From Bacillota bacterium (GTDB taxonomy: Bacteria; Bacillota; Sulfobacillia; Sulfobacillales; Sulfobacillaceae), in NCBI GenBank assembly GCA_021820675.1, contig JAKADI010000159.1:1-5587 (forward strand): a DNA stretch of 5,587 nt. Direction: 5' to 3'. This document shows positions 5,471-5,587 of the stretch, piece by piece. Numbering within the stretch: position 1 is the first letter of the stretch; each line of letters begins with the position of its first letter. The notes beneath the pieces are model-generated. The model saw only the letters and a list, made by a program, of their open reading frames with translations, made no database searches and had not been told where the DNA came from. Made by a program: the position numbers and the translations under genes.

Positions 5471-5546
5471 GCGCCCGTAGCTCAGGGGATAGAGCAGAGG
5501 TTTCCTAAACCTTGTGTCGGTGGTTCGAGTCCTCCCGGGCGCACCA
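5471..5546 (+). tRNA. tRNA-Arg, anticodon CCT
   Basis: A complete 76-base cloverleaf with encoded CCA. The acceptor stem is GCGCCCG with CGGGCGC. The D arm is GCTC/GAGC with an 8-base loop. The anticodon arm is GAGGT/ACCTT with loop TTCCTAA, giving CCT at 5504-5506, which reads the AGG codon for arginine. The variable loop has five bases, and the T loop is TTCGAGT. The T stem GGTGG/CCTCC has a central U.U mismatch (bases 5521 and 5533), which is unusual but leaves four G-C pairs. The gene has its own promoter. No clear terminator is visible in the remaining 41 bases. Confidence 0.95.
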
Positions 5547-5587
5547 AAATGGGGATTTTGTCACGCTAAAATATGAACCCTTTATGG

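Noticed and set aside
5546..5559. AAAAT-GGGG-ATTTT as a tRNA terminator
   Set aside because: The stem is five A-T pairs only and overlaps the CCA end; too weak to call.

Overview
The window (5587 bases) looks like chromosomal DNA of a Gram-positive-type bacterium of moderate G+C content. Genes start behind strong AGGAGG-like ribosome binding sites, promoters fit sigma-70/SigA, and the tRNA encodes its own CCA. A member of the Bacillota such as a thermoacidophilic Sulfobacillus-like organism would fit, but that is an inference from gene flavour only.

Layout. Bases 1-110 (+) are the tail of a CcdA-type membrane protein that carries reducing power across the membrane. It is followed by a 398-residue membrane-anchored fusion of a Sco1/SenC copper-chaperone domain and a TlpA/ResA-type thioredoxin domain (187-1383, +), closed by a stem-loop. 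A thiolase converges on it (1598-2761, -); its leader carries two long, interleaved inverted repeats. Bases 2762-3576 hold no convincing gene, but contain that operator- or pseudoknot-like element, a 14-base AT-rich palindrome next to a TATAAT box, and a run of short hairpins. A 12-helix-type MFS transporter follows (3577-4776, -).

The most striking locus is 4990-5235 (-). An 81-codon glutaredoxin reads through an in-frame TGA that sits exactly where the first catalytic cysteine of the CxxC motif belongs (PG-TGA-HAC). It has a good promoter, a perfect AGGAGG at 9-base spacing, an otherwise intact glutaredoxin fold, and a small hairpin just after the TGA with the spacing of a bacterial SECIS element. 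The natural reading is a selenocysteine-containing glutaredoxin (UxxC). A simple start-to-stop gene caller would miss the start and report a 67-residue protein lacking the active site. The window ends with a tRNA-Arg(CCT) gene with its own promoter.

How the genes work together. The left end is an extracytoplasmic thiol-redox and copper-delivery module: CcdA would feed electrons to the TlpA-like domain, which could keep the fused Sco cysteines reduced for cytochrome oxidase copper-site assembly. The right end has a separate cytoplasmic thiol-redox protein. The thiolase (acyl-CoA metabolism) and the MFS exporter look like independent transcription units.
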